NCBI GenBank assembly: GCA_050633205.1
Contig: JBOEGA010000018.1
Coordinates: 5,585-69,584 of the forward strand
Reading direction: 5' to 3'
DNA: 64,000 nt
From: CBDHHC01 sp050633205
Lineage (GTDB): Bacteria; Pseudomonadota; Alphaproteobacteria; Rhizobiales; CBDHHC01
The notes under the pieces were generated by a model that was given only the letters and a program-made list of their open reading frames with translations, ran no database searches and was not told where the DNA came from. Each line of letters opens with the position of its first letter. Position 1 is the first letter of the stretch. Below, piece by piece: positions 35,706 to 44,639 of this stretch. Position numbers and translations under genes: made by a program.

Positions 35706-36521
35706 CTAATAATTTACGCAGCTCTGCTCCATAAACTCCGTAACTTTTGACCAGGCCCCGTGAAGATATAGATCTGAGTGTGCACCAAATGGAAAAACCT
35801 CAATAGATTTGGGTGAACGAGCAAGATCGAACAACTGTTGCCCGTATGCAACAGGAATAACCGTGTCCATAGACCCATGCAGAATAAGTAACGGCTGACT
35901 GATTTTGGAAATATGTCTGGCTGAATCAAACTGATCCTTCATAAGGAATCTGGTTGGTAAATACGGAAATGAAATCCTGGCTATATCCGGCAACGAAGTA
36001 AACGGAGCTTCGAGAATAAGACAGGCTGCATTTCTGAGCGAGGCAACCTGTGTAGCAACTCCTGTTCCAAGGGATTCTCCGTAAAGAATAATGTCCCTGT
36101 CTGAAACCCGGTTATCAACTAACCACTGATAGGCAAGTAAGGCATCTCCGATAATTTTCCTCTCTGAAGGAGAACCACTGCTGCCGCCATAACCACGATA
36201 ACTCAGCATAAACAGGCCATACCCTTTCTGCTGCATCAACATGACCCTTTCAGTACGAGATCTCAAAGAGCCACCATTACCGTGAAAATATAATATTGTA
36301 GGTTTGCCGGGCGCCGCTCTGGAATACCAGGCAATCAGCTTGTGTTTATCCGGTGTTACAAGAGTAATTTCAGCTACATTGCTCAACCCCGCCGCTGCAG
36401 GCGAGGTTCTGACCTTTTCAGGAAAATATATAAATTTGCGCTGCTGATAAAACAGCACCAAAACCATTAACAGAAGTAATACAAGAATAACGAGGATCGT
36501 AACGGCGAGAATTTTAAACAT
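35706..36521 (-). CDS. Membrane-anchored alpha/beta hydrolase (BEM46-like), copy 2
   Basis: 271 residues, clearly paralogous to the 34193 gene. It shares the N-terminal helix, the YFPEKVRTSP-type juxtamembrane region, FHGNGGSLRSRTERV, GYGLFMLSYRGYGGSSG, nucleophile ILYGESLGTGVA, Asp in LHGSMDTVIPV and a His near FGAHSD. The arrangement marks a tandem duplication followed by divergence. Probably an esterase or lipase-like enzyme facing one side of the inner membrane. Confidence 0.87.
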   Translation of the reverse strand: MFKILAVTILVILVLLLLMVLVLFYQQRKFIYFPEKVRTSPAAAGLSNVAEITLVTPDKHKLIAWYSRAAPGKPTILYFHGNGGSLRSRTERVMLMQQKGYGLFMLSYRGYGGSSGSPSERKIIGDALLAYQWLVDNRVSDRDIILYGESLGTGVATQVASLRNAACLILEAPFTSLPDIARISFPYLPTRFLMKDQFDSARHISKISQPLLILHGSMDTVIPVAYGQQLFDLARSPKSIEVFPFGAHSDLYLHGAWSKVTEFMEQSCVNY

Positions 36522-36598
36522 ATGTTCCTACATTTCGTTGCTATGCAGTCCCCAAATAACAACGCACGTAAAACACTTTAAGATATGCCGCCTGCCAC

Positions 36599-37468
36599 TT
36601 ATGCCCTCGGCAGGTTACTGCCACCACTTACTCTGCGCAATCCTTCAGAAGCAGGCTTGAAAGAAGGGTTTATACCAAGTGCTCTGCGGTAAGCACGGGC
36701 AGCTTTTTCTGGAGCATTATTTTTCTCAGCGGCTAGCCCTCTATAGCTCCACGCCTTGAAATGACCTTTACGGCTTCTTGCCGCTACATAAAAGTCATCA
36801 TATGCTTCTTCATATTTCTGGAGCTCAAGACGGCTTTTACCACGAGCAAAATATGGACCGCCAGATGAATTAGGCCTCAGATTTATAGCTGTCGAAAAAT
36901 CATGGATAGCATTCTCGTGCTGGCCAAGCTTCTGATAAATCAGACCACGCTGAAAATACGCAACCGGATGTTCCCCGTATATATCAATAGCATGACTAAA
37001 ATCTGCTAGCGCAAGAGAAACTCTTTTCATACGCTGGTGCAATCGCCCACGACCAATATAGGCCAGATGATACTTTGGAGCCAGCCTAATGGCTTCATTG
37101 TAGTCTGACATGGCTCTATCGTATTTCCTGGTTTTGTAATACAGTAAAGCCCTGTTGTTATAGGCTTGATAATAATTCGGGTTAATAGCTATAGCCGCGT
37201 TAAAATCCTTAAACGCTTCATCATACTGCTTAATCTGCGCATAAGCAGTGCCTCTCAGGTTAAGAGCATTTGGATCTTCAGGATTTTTCTTGATAACCTG
37301 AGTAAGCGAAGCAATGTTCCCCTTGTTCCCAAGAGAAGCATTGCCATCTACACTCAGATTTGAGCTGCTGGAACTGCATCCGGCAATAAATGCACACACA
37401 GCAATAACGGAGGTAAACTTCAAAAAGGATTGAGCTGCTTCTATCGACAATTCTTTGCGCATGGTCAT
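36599..37468 (-). CDS. TPR-repeat lipoprotein (NlpI-like architecture)
   Basis: About 289 residues from ATG 37468 (37462 and 37492 are alternatives). The lipobox is CAFIAGC followed by SSSSS, predicting lipidation. At least six TPR units follow (for example ALNLRGTAYAQIKQYDEAF, AYNNRALLYYKTRKYDRAM, AYIGRGRLHQRMKRVSLAL). Related TPR lipoproteins scaffold peptidoglycan hydrolases or outer-membrane processes. The exact role here is unknown. It lies between the hydrolase and rpsU, all on the minus strand but widely spaced. Confidence 0.85.
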   Translation of the reverse strand: MTMRKELSIEAAQSFLKFTSVIAVCAFIAGCSSSSSNLSVDGNASLGNKGNIASLTQVIKKNPEDPNALNLRGTAYAQIKQYDEAFKDFNAAIAINPNYYQAYNNRALLYYKTRKYDRAMSDYNEAIRLAPKYHLAYIGRGRLHQRMKRVSLALADFSHAIDIYGEHPVAYFQRGLIYQKLGQHENAIHDFSTAINLRPNSSGGPYFARGKSRLELQKYEEAYDDFYVAARSRKGHFKAWSYRGLAAEKNNAPEKAARAYRRALGINPSFKPASEGLRRVSGGSNLPRA

Positions 37469-37633
37469 AAGCCGAATAAATTTCCCAAACAATTTTGTAA
37501 TACACTGGATCTAAAGGCTATTTGAATAATCAGCCCTCGGTTGCAGTATATATTGATTACCACTATACAATAGAAATCTGCAATTCAATTACGGCGGAAT
37601 TAGGCCAATTTTATATAGAACCTGAACTAAATA

Positions 37634-37858
37634 TCAACGGTCGCGTTTACCATTCAGCAATCCATCGCGCTGCATCTTCTTTCTTGCCAGCTTTCTTGCC
37701 CGACGTACAGCCTCTGATTTTTCTCGCGTCCTTTTTTCCGATGGTTTTTCGTAATAATTTCTAAGTTTCATCTCCCGGAAGATACCCTCACGTTGCATCT
37801 TCTTCTTAAGAACCCTTAGGGCCTGATCCACATTATTATCACGAACGAGAACTTCCAC
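37634..37858 (-). CDS. rpsU: 30S ribosomal protein S21
   Basis: 74 residues starting MEVLVRDNNVDQALRVLKKK, the standard S21 beginning, with MQREGIFREMKLRNYYEKPS and a strongly basic C-terminal tail. S21 helps base-pairing between mRNA Shine-Dalgarno sequences and 16S rRNA. Confidence 0.96.
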   Translation of the reverse strand: MEVLVRDNNVDQALRVLKKKMQREGIFREMKLRNYYEKPSEKRTREKSEAVRRARKLARKKMQRDGLLNGKRDR

Positions 37859-38062
37859 GCGTCATCTACCTCTTCTGAACATAGAGCCATTAAATAAAAA
37901 ACACGTAGTAAAAAGCTGTTACCACAACAGAATACTACTCTAAACGGCCATGAAATTAGCAAATTAGACTGCTTTTTGCTATAGTAAGAAAGCCTATACA
38001 AGCAATCAGAGGCAATTATCCAAAAATTATGTTTTAATTTTATTAAGAAAACAACTGCAATA

Positions 38063-39154
38063 TCAGGTCAGGGGCTTAAGTTTCGTAATATGTCCCATTT
38101 TTCTGCCCGCACGTATCTCGGATTTTCCGTACAAATGTACGATTGTATTGCTTTCCTGGGCATAATCCGCCCACATATTCATTTCATCACCAATCAGATT
38201 AAGCATTTCTGCATTGCTGTGTCGTAAACCATCCCCAAGAGGCCAGCCCGCTATGGCCCTGATATGATTCTCAAATTGCCCGACTGCACAGCCATCCATA
38301 GTCCAGTGACCAGTATTATGGACCCTTGGAGCGATTTCATTCACAATCAATGGCTTTTCTGCTTTATCACCACAATAGAAAAATTCGACGGCCAGCACTC
38401 CGACATAGTCAACGGCATCAGCAAAAACTTTTGCGATACTGATAGCTTCGCTTGTCACAGCCTGGGATATGCCTGAAGGTACAACGCTCTTGTTAAGTAT
38501 CTGATTAACATGATCATTTCTACTGACATCATATGCAAAAGATGTCCCATCCATACCTCTGGCCATGACAACAGAGAGCTCGCACTCAAACGGAATAAAG
38601 GCCTCAAATACGGCCGGAACATCTTCAAAATCTTGATAAATAACTTCCAAATCACATGAATCTGATAGCTTCGCCTGCCCTTTACCATCATATCCGAAAC
38701 GGCGGGTTTTCAACATTGCAGGAAGCCCAATGTCTTTTCTGGCATTCTCAAGATCAGACAGACTGTCAATTGAAGCAAATCTGGCGACTGGGATAGACAA
38801 ACCGCTAAGAAAGTTTTTTTCATCCAGCCGGTCTTGCGTAACACTCAACGCTGACACAGGCGGAAATAGGGGAGCAATACCTGATAGCGAGGCCACAGGC
38901 TGTGCCGGAATATTTTCAAACTCATAAGTTATAACATCAACACTCCGGGCAAAACGGCTCAAAGCTTCAACATCATTATACTCGGCGCAGGTGTGATGCT
39001 CAGAAACTTCCGCAGCAGGCGGTTTATCTTCCGGAGCATAAATATGAACATGAAAACCAAGTTGAGCAGCAGCCATCGCCAGCATTCTGCCGAGCTGCCC
39101 TCCACCAATGATTCCAATCCGGGAACCGGGTTTTAATCTTGCATCACCCTTCAT
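38063..39154 (-). CDS. purK: N5-carboxyaminoimidazole ribonucleotide synthase PurK
   Basis: An ATP-grasp enzyme that carboxylates AIR with bicarbonate in purine synthesis. I start it at ATG 39154 (MKGDARLKPGSRIGIIGGGQL), 363 residues, because the longer frame overlaps purE and has no homology. The ATP-grasp features include LKTRRFGYDGKGQ, VFEAFIPFECELSVV and VNEIAPRVHNTGHWT. It overlaps the end of purE by 11 bases, which implies translational coupling in a purEK operon. Confidence 0.95.
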   Translation of the reverse strand: MKGDARLKPGSRIGIIGGGQLGRMLAMAAAQLGFHVHIYAPEDKPPAAEVSEHHTCAEYNDVEALSRFARSVDVITYEFENIPAQPVASLSGIAPLFPPVSALSVTQDRLDEKNFLSGLSIPVARFASIDSLSDLENARKDIGLPAMLKTRRFGYDGKGQAKLSDSCDLEVIYQDFEDVPAVFEAFIPFECELSVVMARGMDGTSFAYDVSRNDHVNQILNKSVVPSGISQAVTSEAISIAKVFADAVDYVGVLAVEFFYCGDKAEKPLIVNEIAPRVHNTGHWTMDGCAVGQFENHIRAIAGWPLGDGLRHSNAEMLNLIGDEMNMWADYAQESNTIVHLYGKSEIRAGRKMGHITKLKPLT

Positions 39155-39641
39155 TGACAGGAAACTCTGTAACTGCAGCAGACCTTTGCCCACGCCAGTG
39201 TTCAATCCGCTCTCCAAGAGCATCATCCCTGACAGACAGTATCTGAGCTGCCAGCAAACCGGCATTTGTAGCACCGGCAATGCCAATAGCCAGAGTACCA
39301 ACTGCAACACCTGCCGGCATCTGAACAATTGATAACAGGCTATCCTGACCAGACAAAGCTTTACTCTGCACGGGCACACCAAGAACCGGCAACGGTGTCA
39401 ATGCTGCTACCATCCCTGGAAGATGCGCTGCTCCTCCGGCTCCTGCAATGATAACTTTTAGACCGTTGCTCTTTGCTGATTTGGCATAGTCGAACATTCG
39501 ATCAGGAGTACGGTGAGCGGAAACAATCCGTGTTTCAAAAGAAACTTCCAGTTGCTCTAGCACGTCAGCCGCATGACGCATTGTCGGCCAATCCGACTGA
39601 CTTCCCATTATTATACCCACAAGTGGCTGTGTTTGCGTCAT
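39144..39641 (-). CDS. purE: N5-carboxyaminoimidazole ribonucleotide mutase PurE
   Basis: 165 residues of class I PurE, which moves the carboxylate from N5 to C4 of CAIR. The active-site stretches are GIIMGSQSDWPTM, SAHRTPDRMFDYA and AGAGGAAHLPGMVA. It forms an octamer in known structures. First gene of the purEK pair. Confidence 0.96.
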   Translation of the reverse strand: MTQTQPLVGIIMGSQSDWPTMRHAADVLEQLEVSFETRIVSAHRTPDRMFDYAKSAKSNGLKVIIAGAGGAAHLPGMVAALTPLPVLGVPVQSKALSGQDSLLSIVQMPAGVAVGTLAIGIAGATNAGLLAAQILSVRDDALGERIEHWRGQRSAAVTEFPVNEG

Positions 39642-39914
39642 TAGAAACCTGCTGTTATCCCATCGTTAGAACCATATAGGCCATTAAAACAAAAGAAAAA
39701 ATACCCTTCAAGAAGCCGCGGATTATAGATCTCGAAAACACTTTGACAAGCCCGTAATACAATTTTTTATCCGAAAACCTGGCAAAACAGTTTTATTTTA
39801 ACCTCTCATTATCATAGATTATGTCAAATATATAATATGGTTTAGCAGGGATAAACAAAAAGATTCCTAACATCTGTATAGACTATTTTGCAGACATAAT
39901 TGAGGGGGAACCTT

Positions 39915-40649
39915 ATGTCAGTTCAGGTAAACCAGACGAACCGGAAAAATTCAGAACAACTTAATCCAGGCCCTCAGACAGGCCCGACTGTCAGAAGAGT
40001 TAGAGGGGATATAACGCCTTATAACTCCATTCCCAAAAATGAGCTGACTCCAAAAGTTGAATCTGCCATGTCCCTCCTCTTACAGGAAGTGGAGCGCCTG
40101 AAAAATGAGTTAAGCGCGGCAAATGAAAGAGTTGTCTTACTTGAAAACATTGCAGAAGAAGATCCCCTTATACCAATATTAAATCGTCGGGGTTTTGAAA
40201 GAGAACTTGAACGTTCCATAGCCTACACAGGACGATATGGTATAAAAACCTGCGTTATTTATATCGATATTGATCACTTCAAATCAATAAATGACACCCA
40301 TGGCCATAAAGCGGGCGATATAGCTCTGCGCCATATTGCTTCATTTCTCATAGAGAACATCCGCCAGTCAGACATCATATCCAGAATTGGTGGAGATGAA
40401 TTTGCACTTATCCTGCAACATGTTGGCCAGAACGAAGCAAAGACAAAAGCAATTCAACTGGAAAATAATATAAAGGACACTCCCTGCTGTTTTGAACAGC
40501 TCACAATACCAATGCAAATTTCAACAGGTGTTTCTGAAATACAAAAAGGCGATACAATAGAGGAAGTAATGGACCGTTCTGACAAGGAAATGTACGCAAG
40601 AAGAACAAAAAGGCGCTCCTCCAAAGCAACGCCTTCCGAAAAATCCTAG
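39915..40649 (+). CDS. Soluble diguanylate cyclase (GGDEF protein)
   Basis: 244 residues from ATG 39915, preceded by GAGGGGG at 39902-39908; the longer TTG frame is less likely. There is no membrane segment. A short disordered N-terminus is followed by a coiled coil (about 50-80, LLQEVERLKNELSAANERV) and a GGDEF domain (about 85-235) with DIDHFKSINDTHGHKAGD and the intact SRIGGDEFALIL. Lack of a sensor domain suggests control by dimerisation or expression. No RxxD inhibitory site is obvious. A lone gene. Confidence 0.9.
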   Translation: MSVQVNQTNRKNSEQLNPGPQTGPTVRRVRGDITPYNSIPKNELTPKVESAMSLLLQEVERLKNELSAANERVVLLENIAEEDPLIPILNRRGFERELERSIAYTGRYGIKTCVIYIDIDHFKSINDTHGHKAGDIALRHIASFLIENIRQSDIISRIGGDEFALILQHVGQNEAKTKAIQLENNIKDTPCCFEQLTIPMQISTGVSEIQKGDTIEEVMDRSDKEMYARRTKRRSSKATPSEKS

Positions 40650-40671
40650 ATTATTTTTTATTATTGCAACA

Positions 40672-40878
40672 TCAGGCAATAATATCCGGAAATAACTTAT
40701 CCTCAATTCCAATGATATCATCACGGAGGCCAAGCTTCTTTTTTTTCAGACGCTTGATTTGTAACTGGTCCCCGTGGCCACTCAGTTCCAAAGCATTAAT
40801 AGCACTATCAAGATCCCTGTGCTCCTGCTTTAAACGAACCAGTTTTTCCCGAAGAACATTTTCCTCTTCAATATCCAT
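40672..40878 (-). CDS. YdcH/DUF465 family protein, copy 1
   Basis: A 68-residue, highly charged helical-hairpin protein with the family centre KRLKKKKLGLRDDI. DUF465 proteins are small coiled coils of unknown function. It is divergent from a second family member at 41209, with an AT-rich 330-base gap between them. Confidence 0.8.
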   Translation of the reverse strand: MDIEEENVLREKLVRLKQEHRDLDSAINALELSGHGDQLQIKRLKKKKLGLRDDIIGIEDKLFPDIIA

Positions 40879-41195
40879 TATCTATCCTGCTATGCTCATC
40901 TGAAAAATAAACGAAACCATCCCCTGAATATGAAATCATGTTAACCAGAGCTCAATCAAATATACGCAAATTTTCTGCTTAAATCATATCAGATCCTGAG
41001 ATCATATATTAACTCACCTAAGTATTTCTAAAAACAGGAAAACTCTTTAAAAAAAATTTTTCTGTTAAAATTATTCCGGTATTTGCTTTTTTAAAAAATG
41101 TGCCCAGGTTATCCGCAAGCACAATATTTTTTTTGATCAGGTTAGACAATCGAATATTTTTCTGACACAATGCCCTGTGTAATGGTAACCATATT
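40879..41195. other. AT-rich divergent intergenic region between the two YdcH-like genes
   Basis: Poly-A and poly-T tracts dominate. No gene is seen. Promoters for both flanking genes are presumably inside but none stands out. Confidence 0.5.
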
Positions 41196-41208
41196 GGAGG
41201 GTATCAGA

Positions 41209-41382
41209 TTGTATAACACTCATTTAGAAAGTTTATCAAACAAGCACAAAGCTTTAGAACGAAAAATTGAGCAGGAAACAGCAAGACCCCAATGCGACAG
41301 CGTTAAAATATCAGCGCTGAAACGAAGAAAACTTCAGCTAAAAGACCTGATTACCAGACTTGAAAAACAACCCCACAATTAA
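41209..41382 (+). CDS. YdcH/DUF465 family protein, copy 2
   Basis: 57 residues from TTG 41209, chosen because GGAGGG (41196-41201) is 7 bases upstream; the longer frame to 41170 lacks support. The sequence HLESLSNKHKALERKIEQE followed by KISALKRRKLQLKDLITRL shows the DUF465 helical hairpin. It is divergent from copy 1 and followed by its own terminator. Function unknown. Confidence 0.75.
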   Translation: MYNTHLESLSNKHKALERKIEQETARPQCDSVKISALKRRKLQLKDLITRLEKQPHN

Positions 41383-41386
41383 TCGC

Positions 41387-41413
41387 GCTCTTGTCTTTGC
41401 AAGGGCTTTTTTT
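41387..41413 (+). terminator. Terminator of the second YdcH-like gene
   Basis: The stem GCTCTTG/CAAGGGC (one G-U pair) with a 6-base loop is followed by seven T. Confidence 0.85.
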
Positions 41414-41528
41414 ATGTCCTCTGTTGGCTGCATACCCCCTTTTACGCAGCCAACAGGGACAGACAAACAGTAACAAGCCTGCAGGCAAGACAATGCCTAC
41501 AAACTAAAACATTTTCAAAACTTAATGA

Positions 41529-41605
41529 TGGTGGGTCGTACTAGATTCGAACTAGTGACCTCTGCCATGTCAAGGCAACGCTCTAACCAACTGAGCTAAC
41601 GACCC
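41529..41605 (-). tRNA. tRNA-Val (anticodon GAC)
   Basis: The minus-strand cloverleaf has acceptor GGGTCGT/ACGACCC, D-loop AGCTCAGTTGGTTAGAGC, anticodon loop TTGACAT (GAC) and T-arm CTAGT-TCGAATC-ACTAG-like. The discriminator is A, and CCA is encoded at 41529-41531. Confidence 0.95.
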
Positions 41606-41749
41606 ATCGAAAGTAGGGCGGAGCAGTCTTTAGCTCAACGCCTCATACATTCAGGTTAATCATAAAAACCTATCGATCGTCAAGACCTTGAATACGCAAT
41701 CCAGAGAGGAATATAAAATAAATGCCATTCCTGTAGATATTAGTAGATA

Positions 41750-42145
41750 TCAGTCTTCAGAATTGAGCATTCTCTCGACTTCATCAACCAGATCTTTCAG
41801 ATGAAATGGCTTTGACAGAACCTTGGCATCTTTAGTCGTTTTGTCTTCAGAATTTAAAGCGACAGCAGCAAACCCGGTAATAAACATAATCCTCAGGTCC
41901 GGATCAAGTTCTGCTGCTCTTCTGGCTAGCTCAATACCATCCATTTCGGGCATAACAATATCTGTAAGCAATAAGGTAAATGGTTCTTCTTTTAAGCGCC
42001 GGTAAGCTTCAACACCATTGCCAAAAGAAACCACTTCATATCCTGCACGCTCAAGAGCTTTAACCAAAAAACGGCGCATTGACTCATCATCTTCTGCCAG
42101 GAGAATGCGATGAACCTTTGATTGTGAAATTTCGTTTACAGCCAT
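41750..42145 (-). CDS. cpdR: Single-domain response regulator CpdR
   Basis: A 131-residue receiver with the acidic pair LLAEDDESM, phosphorylation site Asp62 in LLLTDIVMPEMDGIELARRAAE (split by family) and FITGFAAVALN, then KVLSKPFHL. This pattern is diagnostic of CpdR. In Caulobacter the unphosphorylated form primes ClpXP to degrade PdeA, McpA and, with RcdA and PopA, CtrA; CckA-ChpT phosphorylation turns it off. RcdA is encoded at 12.3 kb. The neighbourhood tRNA-Val, cpdR, N-formylglutamate amidohydrolase recurs in alphaproteobacteria. Confidence 0.95.
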   Translation of the reverse strand: MAVNEISQSKVHRILLAEDDESMRRFLVKALERAGYEVVSFGNGVEAYRRLKEEPFTLLLTDIVMPEMDGIELARRAAELDPDLRIMFITGFAAVALNSEDKTTKDAKVLSKPFHLKDLVDEVERMLNSED

Positions 42146-42649
42146 ATCCGAATATCTTTTGTCCTGAGTAAATAAGTTAACAGCCTCATCTCAACCGATT
42201 CTGGTAAATGAGCTATGAAAGCCTACCGAATAAACACACATATGTGTATCATAATGTATAATTCATATCCGATTGAATGAAAAAGAGGTTAACACATTTC
42301 TTTTTCATTCAAAGCATCATAAATAACGCATGTTTGCACGTCTTAATATGCTAGGCCCGCTGGCTTGCATATTTGATATCCTGAACAGTGAATAATGCTG
42401 GCTTCTCACCACGTGTTGGCTTGAGGGATCCTGAAATTTATACTACAGATAAACTGAACAATAATACTCTTTGTTAGCAGGACAACTGAAAAAATAGTTT
42501 TATATTGGAAGATAGTCTCAGGACTTTAACAATATCATGCTAAAGTCCGATTGTCCGGTAATAATAAGAAGAGGTACAGGGCTTCAGCGAAGCTGATATA
42601 AAATAAAAAATTGTACCCCATATAGGTTTGGCTCGGTAGAACAGTGTAC
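42146..42649. other. Divergent cpdR-FGase intergenic region with a 14-bp inverted repeat
   Basis: About 500 bases without a gene. A perfect inverted repeat (TTGAATGAAAAAGA at 42273-42286 with its complement at 42299-42312, loop of 12 bases containing GGTTAAC) is the only strong structure. It could be a terminator-like hairpin or a regulator site. Confidence 0.5.
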
Positions 42650-43594
42650 ATGATTAGAAATATTCTGGAAAAATCTGGTTTGGTCAAAGGCATGAGAAAT
42701 GATAACTCGAAAACTCCCCCAGTGGACTTTTCTCCTGCCTTTTCTATCACTGAGCCAGAACAATTATTACAACCCTTTGTGTTTAACTCACCACATAGTG
42801 GAAGAGAGTACCCAAAGTCATTTATTGATTCCTCCCAGCTCGACCCTGTTGCCCTGCGCAAATCGGAGGATGCTTATGTTGAGGAACTTTTTGCAGACGT
42901 CACAGGAGAAGGTGCGCCAATATTACAGGCACATTTCCCCAGAGCTTACCTGGATGTAAACAGAGAACCTTATGAATTGGACCCGGAGCTTTTCACAGAG
43001 GCACTTCCTGATTATGCAAACACACGCTCCATGAGAGTCATTGGTGGACTGGGTACAATTGCAAGAATTGTAACAGAGTCAGAAGAAATTTACCGGCACC
43101 CTCTCACTCTGAAAGAAGCTCTCGATAGAATTCACTCGCTATACATGCCTTACCATAAGGCTCTTGGAACTTTAATTGGAAACGCAATAAAAAAATTCAA
43201 TGGCTCAATTCTGATAGATTGTCATTCAATGCCTTCCGTTCCTCCAAACTATCCGAAGGACATGAGACCTGATTTTGTTTTGGGCGATAGATATGGAAGC
43301 TCGTGTTCATCTGCGCTAACAAAATTCATAGAAAAGCACCTGACGGATATGGGCTTTCTCGTATGTATTAATAAACCATATGCCGGTGGTTACATAACAG
43401 AAGCTTATGGAAAACCAGCCGAAAATGTGCATGCAATTCAGGTTGAAATCAATCGCGCTTTATATATGGATGAAATTACATACGAAAAGAAAGACAGCTT
43501 TGAAAATATAAGACAAACTCTAAAAGAGCTGAACGAAAGAATGTTTGCGGAAGACTTCCTCCAGCCTGGAAATTTTGCAGCTGCTGCAGAATAA
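42650..43594 (+). CDS. N-formylglutamate amidohydrolase
   Basis: About 314 residues; GTG 42644, ATG 42650 and ATG 42692 are possible starts and none has a strong Shine-Dalgarno. Family motifs are FNSPHSGREYP, FPRAYLDVNREPYELDP, HSLYMPYH, IDCHSMPS and NKPYAGGYIT. The enzyme releases formate and glutamate from N-formylglutamate at the end of one histidine-degradation route. No hut genes are near. The beginning is divergent from cpdR, as in related genomes. Confidence 0.92.
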   Translation: MIRNILEKSGLVKGMRNDNSKTPPVDFSPAFSITEPEQLLQPFVFNSPHSGREYPKSFIDSSQLDPVALRKSEDAYVEELFADVTGEGAPILQAHFPRAYLDVNREPYELDPELFTEALPDYANTRSMRVIGGLGTIARIVTESEEIYRHPLTLKEALDRIHSLYMPYHKALGTLIGNAIKKFNGSILIDCHSMPSVPPNYPKDMRPDFVLGDRYGSSCSSALTKFIEKHLTDMGFLVCINKPYAGGYITEAYGKPAENVHAIQVEINRALYMDEITYEKKDSFENIRQTLKELNERMFAEDFLQPGNFAAAAE

Positions 43595-43678
43595 AGAGGG
43601 GCCGTCGGTTAGACGGCCCAAGTCTAGGGAGGAAACGCCCGATGTGGGCTCGAATAAGGTCGCCCTTATATCGCAATG
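43588..43678 (-). ncRNA. Second candidate small RNA with an anti-Shine-Dalgarno linker
   Basis: On the minus strand a first hairpin ATAAGG/CCTTAT (43654-43669, tetraloop GCGA) and a second GCCC/GGGC (43637-43649, loop ACATC) are followed by an unpaired CGTTTCCTCCCTAGACTT. The last hairpin is GGGCCGTC/GACGGCCC (43599-43619) with tail CTCTTTATTC. TAATAT at 43685-43690 could be its -10 element. Layout parallels the candidate at 12982. The last hairpin might alternatively be the end structure of the amidohydrolase mRNA on the plus strand, though no U-tract follows there. Confidence 0.48.
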
Positions 43679-43807
43679 CACAATATATTATTGCTGCGCA
43701 CAAAAAGCAAGCCCTAAATAAGTCCTAAACCCTTTGATCTATAAAAATACCATAAAAAACAAAGAGATAATTTGGACCTTTTATATTTTAATAGCAGGAT
43801 ATTCTTC

Positions 43808-44638
43808 ATGAATAACTCCACCTTACCTCCACTTTCCGAACAAAGTAGAATAGAACTGGTCAAACTCCTGAACTCCCTGGCCGACATATCTGCTGATACA
43901 ATCATGCCGTTTTTCCGTTCAGATCTGGAGGTTCAGGATAAAGCCGCCCCTGGAAGTTTTGATCCCGTTACGCTTGCTGATCAGAATGCCGAACAGGCAA
44001 TTCGTGATAAAATAGGCAAACATTTTCCTGATCATGGCATAATCGGGGAAGAGTTTGATGATAAGCCTGCTGAAAATACCATAAATGGAGAATATCATTG
44101 GGTCATTGATCCTATTGATGGAACAAGAGGCTTTATGTCAGGCTTCCCGACATGGGGAACACTCATTGGGCTTCTACAAAATTCTGCTCCACTGATGGGT
44201 ATGATGAATCAGCCATTCACCAAAGAACGCTACTGGTCTGATTCTCAAAAAAGCTACTACGCAGGCCCGGATAAAAAGCACGAACTAAGAACCCGGAAGT
44301 GCTCAGATATTGAGAGTGCAATCATGTCCTCTACAGATCCTGCAATGTTTAAAACTCCTGAAGATATTGCAGCATTCTCAAAAATCCACCAGCAGGCCAG
44401 ACTAACAAGATATAGTGGGGACTGTTACAGCTATTGCCTTTTGGCAGCTGGACACATAGATCTGGTAATGGAGCGAGGCCTGAAAATTTACGACATTGCC
44501 CCACTTATCCCTATTATAGAAAATGCCGGCGGAGTCGTAACATGCTGGGATGGAACAGAAGCAACCAATGGCGGCAAAATAATAGCTGCTGGTGACCCCA
44601 CGCTCCACGAAAAAGTTCTGAGTGAAATTAACAACTGA
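43808..44638 (+). CDS. hisN: Histidinol-phosphatase, inositol monophosphatase family
   Basis: 276 residues from ATG 43808 (AGGA at 43796-43799; the TTG frame from 43772 is less likely). The lithium-sensitive phosphatase metal motifs are IIGEEF, WVIDPIDGTRGFMSG and KIYDIAPLIPIIENAGG. The IDGTRGF and YDIAPL variants are typical of HisN-type histidinol phosphatases rather than inositol enzymes. It would perform the penultimate step of histidine synthesis. It is convergent with a hydrolase gene one base after its stop. Confidence 0.88.
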   Translation: MNNSTLPPLSEQSRIELVKLLNSLADISADTIMPFFRSDLEVQDKAAPGSFDPVTLADQNAEQAIRDKIGKHFPDHGIIGEEFDDKPAENTINGEYHWVIDPIDGTRGFMSGFPTWGTLIGLLQNSAPLMGMMNQPFTKERYWSDSQKSYYAGPDKKHELRTRKCSDIESAIMSSTDPAMFKTPEDIAAFSKIHQQARLTRYSGDCYSYCLLAAGHIDLVMERGLKIYDIAPLIPIIENAGGVVTCWDGTEATNGGKIIAAGDPTLHEKVLSEINN

Positions 44639-44639
44639 C

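Noticed and set aside
39155..39382. N-terminal extension of PurK
   Set aside because: It overlaps purE in another frame and has no PurK similarity; ATG 39154 matches the family start.
42273..42312. 14-bp inverted repeat as a cpdR terminator or CtrA site
   Set aside because: It lies upstream of both divergent genes and contains no TTAA-N7-TTAA; kept only as an unexplained structure.
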